The position numbers were made by a program, and so were the translations under genes. The notes beneath the pieces were generated by a model. The model searched no databases. It worked only from the letters and a program-made list of their open reading frames with translations, and was not told the origin of the DNA. 7,466 nt of DNA from assembly GCA_020850025.1 (NCBI GenBank), contig JADZFI010000006.1, positions 1-7,466 of the forward strand. Direction: 5' to 3'. Shown in pieces: positions 1 to 5,221 of the stretch (the stretch's first letter is position 1; each line of letters opens with the position of its first letter). The stretch is from Saprospiraceae bacterium (lineage in GTDB: Bacteria > Bacteroidota > Bacteroidia > Chitinophagales > Saprospiraceae).

Positions 1-651
1 CTGAACCGGAGGGCTAAGTGGAATGACAATCTGGTCGGAGAAGGGACACCCAAATTCATCTGTAATATTGAGGGAATAGGTACCGGGGCCGTTAATAGTA
101 AGCGGAATATCGCTGCTTCCCCCGGGGGTCCATACAACACTGGTCAGCACCACACTGTCCAAGCCATTCACGGTGAGTTCGTAGTCTGTTTCCGGACAAA
201 TACCGAGCGGACCAACGATCTCCAGCGGGCCGTCGAAGAAGACACCTTCAGCGGTGTAGGTATTTCCCCAGTGTGCGGGTTCACAACCTGCGCTGTTGGG
301 GTCGCTGAGCGGATCATACTCCCAGGAGCCGGGTGGTTCAACGGTAATTTTATGGGCAAATTCGCCAGTATTCCACAGCACAACAATGGGCAGTGTTTGC
401 CCGGTGAAGAGGAATTGCACGAAGGCGGCAAGTTCAATGGTTTGGGTAGCACAGTTAGGCGTGGCAATGGTAACCGGGTTACAGTGCCCCCAAACGGCAG
501 TCAAGGAGTCCAGTGTGGCCTTGTTGAGCGGTATGGGATCGCCTGTTTCAGGAATGCCGCTTGCAGGTCCTCCATTGGCTTTGGAGGCAAGCGGAAATAC
601 AAATAAAAGCAAGGGAAGGATCCACCCTATAATGGTGTAACGTTGTGTCAT
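1..651 (-). CDS. Secreted Ig/PKD-like surface protein, N-terminal part (cut by window edge)
   Basis: An uninterrupted frame runs from an ATG at 649-651 to the left edge, giving 217 codons with no stop, so the C-terminus is missing. I translated it by hand from the reverse complement. Residues 1-25 form a signal peptide: MTQR, then a hydrophobic stretch (YTIIGWILPLLLFVFPLA), with probable cleavage near A22 or A25. The mature part is rich in T, P, G and V and contains scattered cysteines (C57 and C67 among them). Near the end of the visible part, the pattern GPGTYSLNITDEFGCPFSDQ matches the GTYxLxVTDxxGC strand typical of PKD/Ig-like or gliding-motility-associated repeats in large Bacteroidota surface proteins. 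By analogy the missing part may hold more repeats and a sorting domain, but this cannot be seen. It lies downstream of lptB across a 140-nt gap. Being a real exported protein is well supported; the exact function is unknown. Confidence 0.8.
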   Translation of the reverse strand, partial: MTQRYTIIGWILPLLLFVFPLASKANGGPASGIPETGDPIPLNKATLDSLTAVWGHCNPVTIATPNCATQTIELAAFVQFLFTGQTLPIVVLWNTGEFAHKITVEPPGSWEYDPLSDPNSAGCEPAHWGNTYTAEGVFFDGPLEIVGPLGICPETDYELTVNGLDSVVLTSVVWTPGGSSDIPLTINGPGTYSLNITDEFGCPFSDQIVIPLSPPVQ

Positions 652-791
652 ACTCGGGCTTTAATTAGTCGTTGGCTGATAATTCGGAAATAAAGATACA
701 CCAACCCGGCGAAATGCTGGCTGTGTTAAAAAAAATTACCTAAAAATACCAGATAGTGGGATCGTCTCAATATGCCCTGGAGCTATGTCTC

Positions 792-1532
792 CTAAACCTC
801 AATAATCTTTCGCTTTAACTCAAAATGTTTGCCGAGGTACACTTTGCGCACCATCTCGTCGGCGGCAAGTTCTTCGGCGGTACCTGCTTTTAGAATAGCG
901 CCTTCAAACATCAGATAAGCCCTATCTGTAATACTTAGTGTTTCCTGTACATTGTGGTCGGTAATAAGGATGCTAATATTTTTTGTTTTCAGTTTGGCAA
1001 CGATGTATTGAATATCTTCCACGGCAATGGGGTCGATACCTGCGAATGGTTCGTCAAGCAATATAAATTTTGGATCGCTGGCCAGGGCTCGTGCAATCTC
1101 TGTTCGGCGGCGTTCCCCACCGGAGAGTGTGTCGCCATTACCCTTTCGCACTTTCCCCAAATTAAACTCTTCGATCAGATCTTCCAGCTTATCGGCTTGC
1201 TCTGCCTTGCTGAGTTTGGTCATTTCCAGTACCGCACGAATATTGTCTTCTACGGTTAATTTCCTGAATACACTGGGCTCCTGGGGCAAATATCCAATGC
1301 CTTTCTGTGCCCGCTTGTACATGGGCAGATAGGTGATTTCCTCCTCGTTGAGATAAACATGGCCTTCCGTTGGCTTGATAAAACCAACAGTCATATAGAA
1401 GGAAGTGGTTTTCCCGGCGCCATTTGGGCCAAGCAAGCCAACGATCTCTCCTTGTTTGACATCAAAAGAAACACCCCGCACGACGGTGCGTTTCCCATAA
1501 GTTTTGTAAATATTCTCTGCGCGTAAAACCAT
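792..1532 (-). CDS. lptB: LPS export ABC transporter ATP-binding protein LptB
   Basis: This 246-residue ABC ATPase should drive LptFG-dependent extraction of lipopolysaccharide from the inner membrane and its movement along the Lpt bridge to the outer membrane. It acts as a cytoplasmic dimer. All nucleotide-binding motifs are visible: Walker A GPNGAGKT (residues 35-42), Q-loop in GYLPQEPSVFRKLT (Q84), signature LSGGERRR (136-143), Walker B FILLDEP (156-162, catalytic E161), D-loop GIDP (165-168) and H-loop H193 in TDHNV. LSGGERRR, YLPQEPSVFRKL and FAGIDPIAV are typical of LptB rather than of amino-acid ABC ATPases. The length matches the roughly 240 residues usual for LptB. The ATG at 1530-1532 begins the standard MVLRAENIYKTYGKR. 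No Shine-Dalgarno site or own promoter box is evident. The gene sits 113 nt downstream of yqeY, a gap filled by an inverted heptamer repeat, so co-transcription with yqeY is plausible. Confidence 0.95.
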   Translation of the reverse strand: MVLRAENIYKTYGKRTVVRGVSFDVKQGEIVGLLGPNGAGKTTSFYMTVGFIKPTEGHVYLNEEEITYLPMYKRAQKGIGYLPQEPSVFRKLTVEDNIRAVLEMTKLSKAEQADKLEDLIEEFNLGKVRKGNGDTLSGGERRRTEIARALASDPKFILLDEPFAGIDPIAVEDIQYIVAKLKTKNISILITDHNVQETLSITDRAYLMFEGAILKAGTAEELAADEMVRKVYLGKHFELKRKIIEV

Positions 1533-1548
1533 GTATTTGACGGTGGAC

Positions 1549-1643
1549 GGCTTACGACTTACGACTTGCGACTTACGGTGTACGACTATCTATCGCAAGT
1601 CGCAAGTCGTACATCGCAAGTCGTACATCGTAAGTCGTAAGCC
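1549..1643. repeat. Inverted heptamer-repeat element between yqeY and lptB
   Basis: This 95-bp element fills the yqeY-lptB gap, starting 2 nt from the yqeY stop and ending 16 nt before the lptB ATG. It is built of degenerate 7-nt units (ACTTACG, ACTTGCG, ATGTACG) in one orientation on the left (1549-1590) and the opposite orientation on the right (1591-1643). The outer arms form a perfect 16-bp inverted repeat, GGCTTACGACTTACGA (1549-1564 against 1628-1643). A second perfect inverted pair of 15 bp, TACGACTTGCGACTT, lies inside (1560-1574 against 1597-1611) and overlaps the first on the left by 5 nt, so the two stems compete. The right arm holds a 14-bp tandem copy, CGCAAGTCGTACAT, at 1601-1614 and 1615-1628, which explains its extra length. 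The yqeY-lptB transcript could fold this into a long hairpin that attenuates or processes the message; that is inference. Confidence 0.85.
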
Positions 1644-1645
1644 CT

Positions 1646-2095
1646 TTATTGTCCTAATAGTTTTTTGACTGTTTCAGAAATAGTACGGCCTTCGGCTTTA
1701 CCGGCCAGTTCCTTATTGGCGGCGCCCATTACCTTGCCCATGTCTTTGGCTGAGGTAGCGCCTACTTCGGAAATAATGCGCTGGATAATGGCTTCCAATT
1801 CCGCACCTTCCAGCATGGCAGGGAGGTACCGACGAATAACGGCTATTTCTTCTCTTTCTTTTTCAGCCAATTCCGGCCTGTCGTTTTTTTCATAAATTTC
1901 CATGGATTCCTGGCGGGTTTTCACCAGTTTCTGCAGCATCTGAACCTCCCGTGCTTCATCAATAGCCTGACCTGTGCCATCGGTTTTGGCCAGTTGAATC
2001 ACGGTTTTGATGGCGCGGATCCCGCGTAAAGTTACCTCATCCTTGGCCTTCATGGCAGCCACCAAATCTTTGGCAATTTTTTCTTCTAAAGACAT
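1646..2095 (-). CDS. GatB/YqeY domain-containing protein
   Basis: The product is 149 residues, the usual length for the stand-alone YqeY family, which resembles the C-terminal tRNA-binding domain of the amidotransferase subunit GatB. Its cellular role is not firmly established. Family landmarks are visible: an N-terminal helix MSLEEKIAKDLVAAMKAKD with LRGIRAIKTVI (23-33), the block KLVKTRQESMEIYEKNDRPE (56-75) followed by LAEKEREEIAVIRRYLP (76-92), and the C-terminal DMGKVMGAANKELAGKAEGR (118-137) before TISETVKKLLGQ. The frame is open for 70 more codons upstream, but that part is repeat-derived read-through with no family resemblance. The start is therefore placed at the ATG at 2093-2095, where homology-like sequence begins. 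No Shine-Dalgarno site is present; an A/C-rich repeat block precedes the ATG. A TACCTTTG box lies about 240 nt upstream. lptB follows downstream on the same strand. Confidence 0.92.
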   Translation of the reverse strand: MSLEEKIAKDLVAAMKAKDEVTLRGIRAIKTVIQLAKTDGTGQAIDEAREVQMLQKLVKTRQESMEIYEKNDRPELAEKEREEIAVIRRYLPAMLEGAELEAIIQRIISEVGATSAKDMGKVMGAANKELAGKAEGRTISETVKKLLGQ

Positions 2096-2101
2096 ATTCG
2101 A

Positions 2102-2131
2102 GTGTTTGAGTTTTCGAGTTGGCGTTCGGCT
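2102..2131 (-). repeat. A/C-rich leader block, copy in front of yqeY
   Basis: On the minus strand this 30-nt block begins AGCCGAACGCCAACTCG and ends CTCAAACAC, finishing 6 nt before the yqeY ATG. A close relative (3859-3896) sits 3 nt before the ATG of the 471-residue gene, and an inverted copy is at 2402-2431. It has no G-rich Shine-Dalgarno core and would be an unstructured A/C-rich leader. Whether it helps ribosome loading is speculation. Confidence 0.7.
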
Positions 2132-2155
2132 GGGCATTTCAAGCTGAAAAGCCCA
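2131..2155. other. Imperfect hairpin in the yqeY leader
   Basis: TGGGCATTTC (2131-2140) and GAAAAGCCCA (2146-2155) can pair over 10 bp with one mismatch around the 5-nt loop AAGCT. It lies about 36-60 nt upstream of the yqeY ATG, inside the presumed 5' leader. No T-run follows on the minus strand, so it does not look like an intrinsic terminator. It could be an RNA processing or regulatory stem, or part of the surrounding repeat element. Confidence 0.4.
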
Positions 2156-2187
2156 TGTTTTGCGTGTTTTCCCGTGCAGGTTATTTC

Positions 2188-2231
2188 GCACAGATTTTAC
2201 ACAGATTGTTTGCACAGATTTTACACAGATT
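2188..2231. repeat. Two perfect 20-nt direct repeats (ATCTGTG type)
   Basis: GCACAGATTTTACACAGATT occurs at 2188-2207 and again at 2212-2231, separated by GTTT, giving a 24-nt period. Each unit is itself two CACAGATT words. A further related word, CCCGCAGATTTCGCA, follows at 2243-2257 and matches CCCGCAGATCTCGCA at 3939-3953 in the other leader with one change. Read on the minus strand the core is ATCTGTGTAAAATCTGTGC, resembling intergenic ATCTGTG words that I recall from other environmental bacterial genomes. It lies within the leader of yqeY. Confidence 0.85.
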
Positions 2232-2336
2232 TTCCTGTAGAGCCCGCAGATTTCGCAACATACGTTCGGACGGGCATTTTCCAAAATCCGTGTTGTCTGT
2301 GCCATCCGTGTCTAAACAACCGCGACATCCCACACA

Positions 2337-2344
2337 CAAAGGTA
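2337..2344 (-). promoter_or_regulatory. Candidate Bacteroidota -7 box for yqeY(-lptB)
   Basis: The minus strand reads TACCTTTG, an exact match to the TAnnTTTG box used by the Bacteroidota primary sigma factor. A properly spaced TTG (-33) is not evident. Transcription would start near 2330 and give a leader of about 235 nt through the repeat modules to the yqeY ATG at 2095. The box sits inside an ACACAAAGGTACACCAAG stretch that may itself be repeat sequence, so the match could be incidental. Confidence 0.4.
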
Positions 2345-2401
2345 CACCAAGATGCAAACTTAAGGCTTGAATCTGTTGATACAAGGTAAAAACCCATCCT
2401 A

Positions 2402-2431
2402 AGCCGATTGCCAACTTGAAAACTTGAACAC
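2402..2431 (+). repeat. A/C-rich leader block, inverted third copy
   Basis: The plus strand begins AGCCGATTGCCAACTTG and ends CTTGAACAC. It matches the yqeY leader block (2102-2131, read on minus) at 25 of 30 positions, three of the five differences being transitions. It lies 8 nt past the stop of the 471-residue gene and precedes no plus-strand start codon, so unlike the other two copies it is not in a leader position. Confidence 0.65.
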
Positions 2432-2439
2432 ACGGGCAT

Positions 2440-3855
2440 TCAGGCACTCAGTAAACGTTTTTCTCTGATCAAAAGTGCCACTTGCCCGGGCACTTTTTGA
2501 TCCCAGCCTTTTTCACCGGCACGAATTTGGCGCAAGACTTCCTTGTTATAAATGCCCAGAATATCCGGATTATACCCCTCGATATCCACAATATTGCGCA
2601 TTTCCAGCAAATGATCGTACAAAAAATGGATCATCGGTGGAATGGGCAGGTTTCTGGCGTTGATAAGCGCAGGATTCCCGGGGATAGCATCATTTTCTGA
2701 GGCCAAAGCCGGGTAGATATACATCCTTACATTTCGAGGAAATACTTCCCCAAAAGCACCCAGGAGATTGTCGGGGTTTGCTTCGCTGGTTTCCCGCAGT
2801 ATGGTTTGCAGCTTTCGGGCGCCCATGGCCAGCCCTATTTTGGGTATTTTGTAATCGGCAAAGTAGGCAATGAGTTTTTTATGTTGCATGCAATCCGAAA
2901 TGATCACGGTTTGACCCATGGCACAGAGGATGTCGGCCCGGTCCATGAAATCCTTCTCGCTCAATCCGCCGTCGGAGCGCAGATTGTCCAGCGTGATCTC
3001 TGCCAGGAAACAGGTGTTGTTTCCATCCACATCAGACTCTTCGCGGAACTGCCGGAAAGCGCAGCGGATCATATCTTCCTGCACCAGAGTGGGTGGCCGG
3101 TAACTACCCCGGGCAATCAGAATGGGTTTTCTGTACAAAAACTCCCCGGCATGCAAGCTGTTGCCGTCTGGTCCGAAAATGGCCACATCTGTGAGCTTGT
3201 TTTTTACCAGCCATAAACAAACCAGCCGGTTGTCGATATGGACAAAATCAGGTCCTTTCAATCGGACCATGTCAATTTTAACCCGCCCGGTCAGGTTGTC
3301 CATCAGCGATTGCAGAAGCACTTCCGGATCCTGATGATAGCGGAAACAGGCGTACAGCATATTTACTCCCAGGATACCAACGGCCTGTTGCTGCAAACGA
3401 TTGTCCTGGTCCAGCAGCCGCACATGCACTACCAGATCATTGGGGGCCCTGAGCGGATCTAACTGAAATCGCAGTCCCAGCCAGCCGTCACCCTTGATGG
3501 TTTTCTGATAGTTGATGGCCGCAACGGTGTCTGCAAAAGCAAAAAAACATTGATCCGGCCGCACCGTTCTGAGGCGTCCTTCCATGAGCGCGTATTCATG
3601 CGCAAGCATTTTGTACAACCTCGACTCGCATACGTAGCGCCCTTTCCCCTGCTCCTCTGTGCCATAAATTTCATCGCTTACCACTTTGTCGTAGGCACTC
3701 ATGGTTTTGGCTATGGTTCCGGCTGCAGCGCCTGCCTGAAAAAAATGTCGGGCGACTTCCTGTCCTGCTCCAATTTCTGCAAAAGCGCCGTACACCCGGT
3801 CGTCCAGGTTGATTTCGAGTGCCTTTTGTTCTGTTTCAAGTATCCGGCGAGTCAT
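2440..3855 (-). CDS. Conserved protein of unknown function, 471 aa
   Basis: I recognise this as a type conserved across Bacteroidota but know of no established function; relatives carry inconsistent database names that I would not trust. It starts at the ATG at 3853-3855 (MTRRILETEQKALEINLDD), where conserved-looking sequence begins. The frame is open 34 codons further upstream, but those codons are repeat read-through (CEICGKY... PNPNSNTRTLKH). Notable stretches are the N-terminal EIGAGQEVARHFFQAGAAAG (27-46) followed by TIAKTMSAYDKVVSDEIYG, then GRYVCESRLYKMLAHEYALM, FFAFADTVAAINYQ, a central VGILGVNMLYACFRY, and a C-terminal part with IYNKEVLRQIRAGEKGWDQ. There is no signal peptide or obvious membrane segment, so it is probably cytoplasmic. 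It is transcribed divergently from the PLP-enzyme gene, from a TACCTTTG box about 105 nt upstream. High for being a gene, low for function. Confidence 0.88.
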   Translation of the reverse strand: MTRRILETEQKALEINLDDRVYGAFAEIGAGQEVARHFFQAGAAAGTIAKTMSAYDKVVSDEIYGTEEQGKGRYVCESRLYKMLAHEYALMEGRLRTVRPDQCFFAFADTVAAINYQKTIKGDGWLGLRFQLDPLRAPNDLVVHVRLLDQDNRLQQQAVGILGVNMLYACFRYHQDPEVLLQSLMDNLTGRVKIDMVRLKGPDFVHIDNRLVCLWLVKNKLTDVAIFGPDGNSLHAGEFLYRKPILIARGSYRPPTLVQEDMIRCAFRQFREESDVDGNNTCFLAEITLDNLRSDGGLSEKDFMDRADILCAMGQTVIISDCMQHKKLIAYFADYKIPKIGLAMGARKLQTILRETSEANPDNLLGAFGEVFPRNVRMYIYPALASENDAIPGNPALINARNLPIPPMIHFLYDHLLEMRNIVDIEGYNPDILGIYNKEVLRQIRAGEKGWDQKVPGQVALLIREKRLLSA

Positions 3856-3858
3856 GGT

Positions 3859-3896
3859 GTGTTTGAGTGTTCGGGTGTTCGAGTTGGGGTTCGGCT
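3859..3896 (-). repeat. A/C-rich leader block in front of the 471-residue gene
   Basis: On the minus strand it begins AGCCGAACCCCAACTCGAAC and ends CACTCAAACAC, 3 nt before the ATG at 3855. It aligns with the yqeY leader block (2102-2131), with an extra 8-nt stretch (ACACCCGA-like) in the middle that looks like an internal duplication of the CGAACAC word. There is no Shine-Dalgarno motif between it and the ATG. Confidence 0.7.
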
Positions 3897-3918
3897 TGGC
3901 GGCTCGGGGAGAGTATTT

Positions 3919-3950
3919 CCCGCAGATCTCACAGATAACCCGCAGATCTC
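3919..3950. repeat. Direct repeat CCCGCAGATCTC, 20-nt period
   Basis: CCCGCAGATCTC is present at 3919-3930 and 3939-3950 with ACAGATAA between, followed by GCAGC. On the minus strand this reads as alternating GAGATCTGCGGG and ATCTGTG words, the same family as 2188-2257 upstream of yqeY. It lies between the minus-strand promoter box and the A/C-rich block, so the module order matches that of the yqeY leader. Confidence 0.75.
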
Positions 3951-3958
3951 GCAGCATG

Positions 3959-3966
3959 CAAAGGTA
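3959..3966 (-). promoter_or_regulatory. Bacteroidota -7 box for the 471-residue gene
   Basis: The minus strand reads TACCTTTG, matching TAnnTTTG. A TTG lies 16 nt upstream on that strand (complement of CAA at 3983-3985), close to the 17-23 nt spacing I recall for the -33 element. Transcription would begin near 3952 and give a leader of roughly 95 nt through the repeats to the ATG at 3855. Confidence 0.6.
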
Positions 3967-4019
3967 CGCGCAGCAGCAGAATCAAGGTGAGGATCGGGTG
4001 GTGCTGCGAGAAAATTCTC

Positions 4020-4027
4020 TACCTTTG
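4020..4027 (+). promoter_or_regulatory. Bacteroidota -7 box for the PLP-enzyme gene
   Basis: TACCTTTG followed by CATGC matches the TAnnTTTG consensus exactly. The expected start near 4034 leaves a leader of about 44 nt to the ATG at 4078. No TTG is found at the -33 position, where the sequence is GTGGTG-like, so the upstream element is weak. No Shine-Dalgarno site precedes the ATG, as is usual in this phylum. Confidence 0.6.
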
Positions 4028-4077
4028 CATGCCTTTTTTACCAGGGCATTTGCACTGACTGAATTACCCATCCTATC

Positions 4078-5217
4078 ATGAAATTTGCAACTAAAGCCAT
4101 ACATGCCGGTATTGAGCCGGATCCCGGAACCGGCGCAGTAATGACGCCTATTTTCCAAACCTCTACCTATGCCCAAAGTGCGCCTGGTGTGCACCATGGC
4201 TATGAGTACGCACGTACGCAAAACCCCACTCGTTCGGCGCTGGAGAAAAACCTGGCAGCGCTGGAAAATGGCGTGGAGGCCATTTGCTTTTCCTCCGGAC
4301 TGGCGGCACAGGATGCGGTGATCAAACTCTTCAAGTCCGGCGACGAAGTGCTGGCGGTAAATGATCTCTATGGAGGCTCCTACCGTCAAATGGTGCGCGT
4401 TTGGGGACAATGGGGACTCAAGAGTCGGTTCGTTGATATGTACAATGCCGACAATGTGGAAAAAGAGATTGGGCCGGATACCAAACTGATCTGGATTGAA
4501 ACGCCCACCAACCCCATGCTGAACATTGTGGATATCCAGGCTGTTTGCGCTATTGCCCGCAAACGCGGGATCATGACCTGCGTAGACAACACTTTTGCCT
4601 CTCCATACCTGCAAAATCCGCTCGATTTAGGCGCTGATATCGTGCTGCACTCTGCCACTAAATACATCGGTGGTCACTCGGATGTGGTGCATGGCTGCCT
4701 GATCGTGAAAGACGCGGAACTGGCGCAGCGCCTGCATTTTATCCAGAACGCCTGCGGCGCCGTGCCTGGTCCACAGGATTGCTTCCTGATCCTGCGCGGC
4801 ATCAAAACCCTGCACTTGCGCGTACAACGCGCCTGCGAAAATGCCGCTGAAGTAGCTCAATTTCTGGCCAATCATCCCAAAGTAGCCAAAGTTTACTGGC
4901 CCGGCTTTGAGACGCACCCTGGCCACCAGATTGCCAAAAAACAGATGCGCATGTTCGGCGCCATGGTATCCTTCGATCTGAAAGATAATTCCATCGAGAA
5001 CGCCACCCGGGTAATGAGCAAAACCGAACTTTTCACCCTGGCAGAATCGCTCGGCGGGGTAGAATCACTGATCGGGCATCCGGCCAGCATGACCCATGCA
5101 AGCATCCCGAGGGAAGAACGCCTGAAAGTGGGGCTGACCGACTCTCTGATCCGCTTAAGTATTGGTGTTGAAGATGTTGAAGACCTGATCGCAGATTTGA
5201 ATCAGGCCATCGGATAA
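4078..5217 (+). CDS. Cystathionine gamma-synthase/gamma-lyase family PLP enzyme
   Basis: This 379-residue protein is a complete member of the Cys/Met-metabolism PLP family (fold type I), a cytoplasmic tetramer in known cases. The PLP-binding lysine is K195 in SATKYIGGHSDV. D170 in CVDNTFASPYLQNPL should contact the pyridine nitrogen, Y98 in NDLYGGSYR should stack on the ring, and YEYARTQNPTR (42-52) and SSGLAAQDA (72-80) supply phosphate contacts. R359 in SLIRLSIGVED should hold the substrate carboxylate, and SLGGVESLIGHPASMTH (324-340) is the family signature near the active site. It may join O-acyl-homoserine and cysteine to give cystathionine, or cleave cystathionine to cysteine; sequence by eye does not separate these, so I give no symbol. 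It has its own promoter box upstream and ends 4 nt from a convergent gene. Confidence 0.93.
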   Translation: MKFATKAIHAGIEPDPGTGAVMTPIFQTSTYAQSAPGVHHGYEYARTQNPTRSALEKNLAALENGVEAICFSSGLAAQDAVIKLFKSGDEVLAVNDLYGGSYRQMVRVWGQWGLKSRFVDMYNADNVEKEIGPDTKLIWIETPTNPMLNIVDIQAVCAIARKRGIMTCVDNTFASPYLQNPLDLGADIVLHSATKYIGGHSDVVHGCLIVKDAELAQRLHFIQNACGAVPGPQDCFLILRGIKTLHLRVQRACENAAEVAQFLANHPKVAKVYWPGFETHPGHQIAKKQMRMFGAMVSFDLKDNSIENATRVMSKTELFTLAESLGGVESLIGHPASMTHASIPREERLKVGLTDSLIRLSIGVEDVEDLIADLNQAIG

Positions 5218-5221
5218 TGCT

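Larger units (their letters stand above)
2096..2439. other. 344-nt gene-free gap made of short repeat modules
   Basis: Between the true yqeY start and the stop of the 471-residue gene I see no credible gene, although frames are open through parts of it. Read along the minus strand it holds, in order: an A/C-rich block lying in inverted orientation (2402-2431), a TACCTTTG box (2337-2344), ATCCGTG/GTCTGTG words (2285-2312), ATCTGCG and ATCTGTG repeats (2188-2257), an imperfect hairpin (2131-2155) and the direct copy of the A/C-rich block (2102-2131) abutting yqeY. The two A/C-rich blocks agree at 25 of 30 positions in opposite orientation. They bracket nearly the whole gap like imperfect terminal inverted repeats. 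No transposase or clear target duplication is seen. Confidence 0.75.
3954..4032. repeat. Perfect 13-bp inverted repeat carrying two divergent -7 boxes
   Basis: GCATGCAAAGGTA (3954-3966) is the exact reverse complement of TACCTTTGCATGC (4020-4032), with a 53-bp spacer. Each arm contains TACCTTTG pointing outward, towards the 471-residue gene on one side and the PLP-enzyme gene on the other, and each arm ends in the palindrome GCATGC. The region thus looks like a symmetric divergent promoter. A dimeric regulator binding both arms is possible but is inference. Confidence 0.8.

Noticed and set aside
271..640. Plus-strand frames of 111-114 codons opposite the left-edge gene
   Set aside because: The minus-strand frame is open over all 651 nt and begins with a clear signal peptide, so these are shadows.
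691..698. TATCTTTA on the minus strand as a promoter for the left-edge surface-protein gene
   Set aside because: Differs from TAnnTTTG at the final G and has no TTG at a suitable distance; too weak in A/T-rich DNA to call.
727..792. Possible lptB terminator: small palindrome GGAGCTATGTCTCC (779-792) and an 8-nt A-run (728-735)
   Set aside because: The stem is only 4 bp and the T-run on the minus strand lies more than 40 nt further on, so it is not an intrinsic terminator structure.
2188..2257. Short repeats with regular spacing considered as a CRISPR array
   Set aside because: Spacers are 4 nt, far too short, the repeat is internally repetitive, and no cas genes are present.
2181..2447. Small minus-strand open frames (72-88 codons) in the yqeY upstream gap
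   Set aside because: They are translations of the intergenic repeats and overlap each other in different frames; no protein-like composition or plausible start context.
3982..4614. 210-codon minus-strand open frame overlapping the PLP-enzyme gene
   Set aside because: Shadow of the well-supported plus-strand enzyme; it also crosses the divergent promoter region and shows no domain signature.
4078..5217. Assigning metB or a gamma-lyase name specifically
   Set aside because: The visible active-site residues are shared by synthase, lyase and related enzymes; substrate specificity cannot be read by eye.
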